Below are positions 41,184 through 44,814 of a stretch of 44,814 bases of DNA, piece by piece. How positions within the stretch are numbered: the stretch's first letter is position 1; every line of letters starts with the position of its first letter. The DNA lies in the NCBI GenBank assembly GCA_016191645.1, contig JACPVQ010000116.1, positions 1 through 44,814 of the forward strand, read 5' to 3'. Position numbers and translations under genes: made by a program. Under the pieces are notes generated by a model that saw only the letters and a program-made list of their open reading frames with translations, had not been told where the DNA came from and made no database searches. This DNA comes from Candidatus Solibacter usitatus (GTDB lineage Bacteria; Acidobacteriota; Terriglobia; Bryobacterales; Bryobacteraceae).

Positions 41184-41860
41184 TGGTTCGCCGTGGGCAC
41201 GAAGATCAGAATGTGCTGGCGGGGCAGGGAAGAGATCACTTTATCCAGGCGGAATCCTTCGGCCTCAATCTCCGCCTTCGCCTCTCCCACTGTCATCTTA
41301 TGCTCCAGGCGAATGGGCACTTTGGGATCTTCCTTGCGGTATTCGAGCAGAATCATCCGCCCGCCCGGTTTCAATGCGGCGCGCATTTTCCGCAGCATCT
41401 CCTGAGGCTTGGAGAATTCGTGATAGACATCCACCATGAGAATCATGTCGATGGATGCAGCCGGAAGTTTCGGATCGTTCGCCGTGCTCACAATCCCTTC
41501 AATGTTGGTGATTCCTTCCCGTTTGGAATACTCTTGCAGACTCTGAATCATGCGCGGCTGAATGTCCACGGCGTAAACTTTTCCCGCCGCCCCGGTACGC
41601 TTGGCCATGCGTCTGGAAAAATAACCCGTGCCGGAGCCGACATCGGCAATGATCATTCCCGGCTTGATACCGATCGCATCGAGCGCCATTTCCGGCGCTT
41701 CTTCGGCGTCCCGCTCGGAGCGCTCCAGCCACGGCGCGCCGCCAAATCCCATAACGTCGGCGAACTTGCGATTCGAAACCGGATGCTGATCCTGGGCTTG
41801 CGTGACGCCGCCTGTCAGTACGGCTAACAACAAGGCGCGGACATAATTATTGAGATTCAT
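41180..41860 (-). CDS. Class I SAM-dependent methyltransferase-fold protein with signal peptide
   Basis: A 226-residue protein. Residues 1-22 (YVRALLLAVLTGGVTQAQ) look like a cleavable signal peptide, followed by PWLERSERDAEEAPEMALDA. Motif I is IADVGSGTGYFSRRMA (about residue 71), the acidic end of strand 2 is VYAVDIQPRMI, and the motif-IV-like segment is DMILMVDVYHEF. The fold is the methyltransferase one, but SAM is not expected outside the cytoplasm. It is either misexported-looking and cytoplasmic, or an exported protein with another role. Coupled to the propeller gene (ATGA) and starting 22 bases from a divergent lipoprotein gene. Confidence 0.85.
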   Translation of the reverse strand: MNLNNYVRALLLAVLTGGVTQAQDQHPVSNRKFADVMGFGGAPWLERSERDAEEAPEMALDAIGIKPGMIIADVGSGTGYFSRRMAKRTGAAGKVYAVDIQPRMIQSLQEYSKREGITNIEGIVSTANDPKLPAASIDMILMVDVYHEFSKPQEMLRKMRAALKPGGRMILLEYRKEDPKVPIRLEHKMTVGEAKAEIEAEGFRLDKVISSLPRQHILIFVPTANQ

Positions 41861-41882
41861 GATACCCTCGAATCATTCCAGC

Positions 41883-42437
41883 ATGAAACAAAACCTCTGC
41901 GCGGTTCAAGTTTTCCAGCGGATTCTATGTCTAGCGGCCCTTGCGGCGGCCGTGGGATGTAGCAACAAATCGATCAAGGGTGAACCCATTACTTTCAAGA
42001 TGGGGGAAGCGGCGTCGGTTGGCAAGCTCCTGTACACGGTAACGGAAACCAACTGGATCCCCTCATTGGGCAGCGGCGCAAAGTCCAGGATGCCCCAACA
42101 TCGATTTCTATTGGTGAAGGCGACGGTTACGAACAATGGCCCCGCGGCGATTAACGTTCCGCTTCTCGCCCTGGTCGATCCCGCAAAAAAGCAATATCGC
42201 GAATTGGACGAAGTGGATGAACTCACCGGTTGGATGGGTCTGATTCGAACGGTTAAGCCCGGTTCGTCGTTATCGGGTTCCATGGTTTTCGACGTGCCCG
42301 TGGGCACCTACAAGCTGCAGCTTAGCGACGCGGGTGAGCTTGAGAATGAGCAGCTCGCCTACGTGGAGCTAACGTTGAGTATGGAGGCCAACCCGATCCT
42401 CTCCGAGCAACCCGCACTGCCTCCGATGAAGAAGTGA
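41883..42437 (+). CDS. DUF4352-like lipoprotein
   Basis: From ATG 41883, 184 residues. The N-terminus is a lipoprotein signal with lipobox AAVGC (ILCLAALAAAVGC). The remainder resembles the DUF4352 immunoglobulin-like fold: KLLYTVTETNWI, HRFLLVKATVTNNGPAAINVP, KPGSSLSGSMVFDVPVGTYKLQL. Such proteins bind or shield at the cell surface; no activity is known. The stop overlaps the GTG of the next gene (GTGA), so the two are translationally coupled. Confidence 0.8.
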   Translation: MKQNLCAVQVFQRILCLAALAAAVGCSNKSIKGEPITFKMGEAASVGKLLYTVTETNWIPSLGSGAKSRMPQHRFLLVKATVTNNGPAAINVPLLALVDPAKKQYRELDEVDELTGWMGLIRTVKPGSSLSGSMVFDVPVGTYKLQLSDAGELENEQLAYVELTLSMEANPILSEQPALPPMKK

Positions 42438-43267
42438 TTCGCACCTTAGCACTCCTCTCCGTTCTGGCATTCCAGGCCCGTGAGGCATGGGCCCAGAAAC
42501 TGGAGATTGTGTCGCCCATGTTCCACCAATACGAGGACAGCCCGCCGCTGCGCGGAGAGGTGAGCTACTTCGCCGGCGAAACGGTGTACTTCTCCGGACG
42601 CGTTGCCGGCTTCAAAGCAAACGCCAAGGACATGGTGAACGTCCAATGGACGGCGGAAGTCTTCGACGAGGCCGGAGTAGCTTTGGTGAAGGCGGAAACC
42701 AAAACCGTTGAAGAAGAACTCGCGCCGGAGGACAAGGATTGGAAACCGAAGATCGTTTTTCAATTCGATACTCCGCCCACGGCTCTTTGCGCCGCATGCC
42801 GCGTTGTGGTGCGCGCAAAAGATACCATCGGCCAAACGGAGGCGCGGCTGGAAACCAGGTTCGCTCTGCGCGGCAGGTTGGTGGAGCCAAGCCCCACTCT
42901 CACGATTCGCAACATGCGTTTTTTGCGCACGGAAGAAGACGGCGCTCCGCTGGAGCCTGTCGTCTATAAGGCCGGAGAGGAACTCTGGGGACGCTTCGAA
43001 ATTGTCGGGTTTAAGTACGGCGCCGGCACTCAACTTGGCGTCGAGTACGGTTTGACCGTCTTCCGGCCGTCCGGAAAACAGCTCTATCAGGAACCAACCG
43101 CGGCGGCGATCACGGACAAGGATTTCTATGCGAAGCGCTACGTTTCGGGAATTTTGAATCTTCGCATGCAAGGACTCCCCGCCGGCGAATACACCATTGT
43201 TGTCGAAGTGCGCGACAAGATCGGCGACCAGAAATACGAGGGGAAGTACACCTTCCGCATCGAATAA
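42434..43267 (+). CDS. Secreted protein of two or three Ig-like beta domains
   Basis: The GTG at 42434 gives 277 residues. A signal peptide (LALLSVLAFQAREAWAQ) is followed by repeated beta-rich segments with GETVYFSGRVAGFKAN, GEELWGRFEIVGFKYG, and the ending GLPAGEYTIVVEVRDKIGDQKYEGKYTFRIE. The two halves look like copies of one domain. I do not recognise a named family. It is coupled to the lipoprotein gene upstream and abuts the convergent esterase gene with no base between stops. Confidence 0.75.
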   Translation: MIRTLALLSVLAFQAREAWAQKLEIVSPMFHQYEDSPPLRGEVSYFAGETVYFSGRVAGFKANAKDMVNVQWTAEVFDEAGVALVKAETKTVEEELAPEDKDWKPKIVFQFDTPPTALCAACRVVVRAKDTIGQTEARLETRFALRGRLVEPSPTLTIRNMRFLRTEEDGAPLEPVVYKAGEELWGRFEIVGFKYGAGTQLGVEYGLTVFRPSGKQLYQEPTAAAITDKDFYAKRYVSGILNLRMQGLPAGEYTIVVEVRDKIGDQKYEGKYTFRIE

Positions 43268-43891
43268 TCAGAACAGGAATTGTTGCATCCGCAGCCACAT
43301 TGGTTCCAGGATGTTGAGCAGTTCATGGTCCGACTCTTCCAGCAACAACTCCACGTTCGGCTTGCCCTGCGCGAACTCCGCGGACCATCCGGCGGGAACC
43401 ACATCGTCGTTCTTTCCATGAAAGATGAGACAAGGCTGAGTTACAGCGGGGTAATCCTCGTAGGTGAGGCCATCGGAGATGAGCTGGTAGCCGAGTGGCA
43501 GCTCTTTCCCGGCGCCGTAATGGTAAAAGTTGAGGTGCCCGGCGCGCTCCCACTCCGCAAGCGTGTTCGCGCCCAGTGTTTGCGGCCATCGCCTGGCGAA
43601 TCCGAAACCGGGAGCCATCAGCACAATCTGTTTTACGTCCGCATGTCTGGCGGCATATAGAGCCGCCAGATAACCGCCGAGGCTGGAACCGATGAGCACT
43701 GCGGGCGCGCCATCGGCCGCGCGCTCCACCACTTTCAGTTGCCCCGTAAGCGTTAGCGTTTCAAAGCGGCCTTCGGCGAGGTCGGGCACGTGCAATTCCA
43801 ATCCGAGTTCCTGGAAACGCACCGCAAAGTATCGCGCCTTCTTCGACCCCGGGCCGGAGGCGAAACCGTGGAGATAGATGTATCGCGTCAT
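43268..43891 (-). CDS. YqiA-like small alpha/beta-hydrolase (esterase)
   Basis: A 207-residue protein. YIYLHGFASGPGSKKA is the YqiA/UPF0227 N-terminal landmark. The catalytic Ser is in GSSLGGYLAAL, the acid in FHGKNDDVVP and the His in ESDHELLN. No signal peptide, so it is cytoplasmic. Hydrolyses small esters or thioesters. The ATG overlaps the stop of the upstream secreted-protein gene by four bases. Confidence 0.9.
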   Translation of the reverse strand: MTRYIYLHGFASGPGSKKARYFAVRFQELGLELHVPDLAEGRFETLTLTGQLKVVERAADGAPAVLIGSSLGGYLAALYAARHADVKQIVLMAPGFGFARRWPQTLGANTLAEWERAGHLNFYHYGAGKELPLGYQLISDGLTYEDYPAVTQPCLIFHGKNDDVVPAGWSAEFAQGKPNVELLLEESDHELLNILEPMWLRMQQFLF

Positions 43892-44772
43892 TTCTTAGTA
43901 GGCTCATCCACCGTGAACTTCAAATCCGAACTGGCCCCGAACATTTTGAAATTCGAATAATGAAAGCGATTCTCCACCACTTGCTTACCCGACGAAATCT
44001 CCTTGTAAGAAACGAATGCCGGCAGAACGCATCCGTAGGAGCTCATTGCGTAGTCGATGACGGCGGTGTAGCGGGTCTCCCGGTTATCTTCCTTGCGAAG
44101 GATATCGACGGTGACGCGCAGAGGCAAGCCGTCCGGTTCCCGCAGCCAGATCTCTCCGCTCATTGTCTGGCGATGAACCTGGCGTCCTTCAAACACCGTC
44201 ATCGCGGCGGGACCGTTTTTTTGTTTGTAACTGGCGATCATCGCCCGTTCCGCCCCGAAGTACTCGTAGCGCAACGGAGCAAAGTCGAAAGAAGGCTGCC
44301 CGCGTGGAACAAACATCAGCAGGATCTGGCCAAAATCGGTTGCCGCCTCGCGCAAACCAAAGCTTTGGAATTCCTGCAGCATCTTTTTCTTTAACTTGTC
44401 CGCATCCCCGCGCGAGCCCATGGAGAGCGTCTCCCGCAATTTGCCGCGCGCCTTTACCTGCGCGCCGTCGACAGTCAGCACCTGCCGCACTTCGTGCAGA
44501 TTCCCCGGATCTTCCTTGTACGTGGAAAAACCATACTCGGAGACAATCGTTCGCGTGTTGCCGGCCTGCTTGGCCTTACCTCCTCGAGGCTGAAAACGCG
44601 CCTGCGCGCCCGCAACGATCGATTCCAACTTCTCCTCGCCGATCACTTTCGGCGCGATGTTGAGGAATGCCGAGGCTTCCTCCGCCAGCCGCTGCATTTG
44701 CTTGCGAATCGCCATCGGCGTCTCCGCCCGGCACATGGCGGCGAATCCCAGCGCAAGCGCCAACTCTCTCAT
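43888..44772 (-). CDS. Conserved secreted protein of unknown function
   Basis: A 294-residue protein with a signal peptide (MRELALALGFAAMCRAE). A helical segment (IRKQMQRLAEEASAFL) is followed by long beta strands such as GEIWLREPDGLPLRVTVDIL and YTAVIDYAMSSYGCVLPAFVSYKEI. The pattern resembles outer-membrane lipoprotein carrier-like folds, but I cannot name a family. It is the last gene before the window edge and begins 15 bases downstream of the second palindromic element copy. Confidence 0.7.
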   Translation of the reverse strand: MRELALALGFAAMCRAETPMAIRKQMQRLAEEASAFLNIAPKVIGEEKLESIVAGAQARFQPRGGKAKQAGNTRTIVSEYGFSTYKEDPGNLHEVRQVLTVDGAQVKARGKLRETLSMGSRGDADKLKKKMLQEFQSFGLREAATDFGQILLMFVPRGQPSFDFAPLRYEYFGAERAMIASYKQKNGPAAMTVFEGRQVHRQTMSGEIWLREPDGLPLRVTVDILRKEDNRETRYTAVIDYAMSSYGCVLPAFVSYKEISSGKQVVENRFHYSNFKMFGASSDLKFTVDEPTKK

Positions 44773-44787
44773 ACCCTCATTTTATCC

Positions 44788-44814
44788 TGTGGGGCAGATC
44801 TCCAGATCTGCAGC
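44788..44814. repeat. Second copy of the palindromic element (truncated by window end)
   Basis: The 24 bases 44788-44811 are identical to the first 24 bases of the element at 31811, including the palindrome GCAGATCTCCAGATCTGC (44794-44811). The last three bases (AGC) already differ from the first copy, so the unit composition varies. This copy lies between genes, upstream of the gene that starts at 44772. Confidence 0.9.

Overview
Organism. The window is about 44.8 kb of moderately GC-rich bacterial DNA, densely packed with genes on both strands. The gene content fits an acidobacterium of the Solibacter/Bryobacterales type: a planctomycete/acidobacterium-style Cys-Cys-His cytochrome plus DUF1549/DUF1553 protein, a PEP-CTERM surface protein, many exported enzymes with Tat-like N-termini, futalosine-pathway menaquinone genes, and a remnant of a MacB/FtsX-type permease of the kind very abundant in that group. 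This placement is an inference from gene content; no rRNA or marker comparison was possible. Layout: 1-3.3 kb holds a divergent pair, a truncated PSCyt1/DUF1549/LamG protein (minus) and a Tat-exported enolase-superfamily dehydratase (plus). 3.3-4.6 kb is a patch of decayed accessory genes: a permease scrap, an orphan ribbon-helix-helix antitoxin, an ArsR/SRPBCC deletion fusion, and a MazE-type antitoxin followed by a 16-codon stump of a MazF-type toxin. 4.6-11.7 kb has a GNAT enzyme, a two-domain exported hydrolase, a repeat-bearing secreted protein, a flavin reductase-like protein, a TrbI-like envelope protein and a membrane-anchored degenerate GGDEF protein. 11.7-16.3 kb has a GT39-like glycosyltransferase, then an acyl-CoA synthetase / enoyl-CoA hydratase / Fe-S-type operon and a small exported NTF2-like protein. 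16.3-25.4 kb is a long minus-strand run: mqnA-mqnC, a three-gene ABC exporter, a PfkB kinase, a membrane glycosyltransferase, a DapF-like epimerase and a UDP-sugar dehydrogenase. 25.4-27.6 kb is groES-groEL behind a degenerate CIRCE operator. 27.6-34.9 kb holds a solitary HicB-like gene, an Asp-box protein paired with a MoaD/ThiS-like protein, an exported DegT-like protein and two paralogous multispanning membrane proteins. 34.9-39.2 kb has a secreted protein, a DUF4149 protein and hfq-hflX-pgsA. 39.2-44.8 kb has a PEP-CTERM protein, a PL22-like beta-propeller, an exported methyltransferase-fold protein, two secreted proteins, a YqiA-like esterase and a conserved secreted protein. Themes. Many genes concern the envelope: exported enzymes, four GT-C-type membrane proteins, UDP-sugar oxidation and an ABC-2 exporter. 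The most unusual items are: (i) a 103-bp element made of nested palindromes inserted in frame in a membrane-protein gene, with the neighbouring paralogue lacking it and a second copy starting at the right edge of the window; (ii) a DapF-like protein with both catalytic cysteines replaced by serine; (iii) an exported DegT-family protein without the PLP lysine; (iv) a MoaD/ThiS-like protein with 16 residues after its Gly-Gly, translationally coupled to an Asp-box protein; and (v) three genes whose N-termini require a non-AUG (probably CTG) start.
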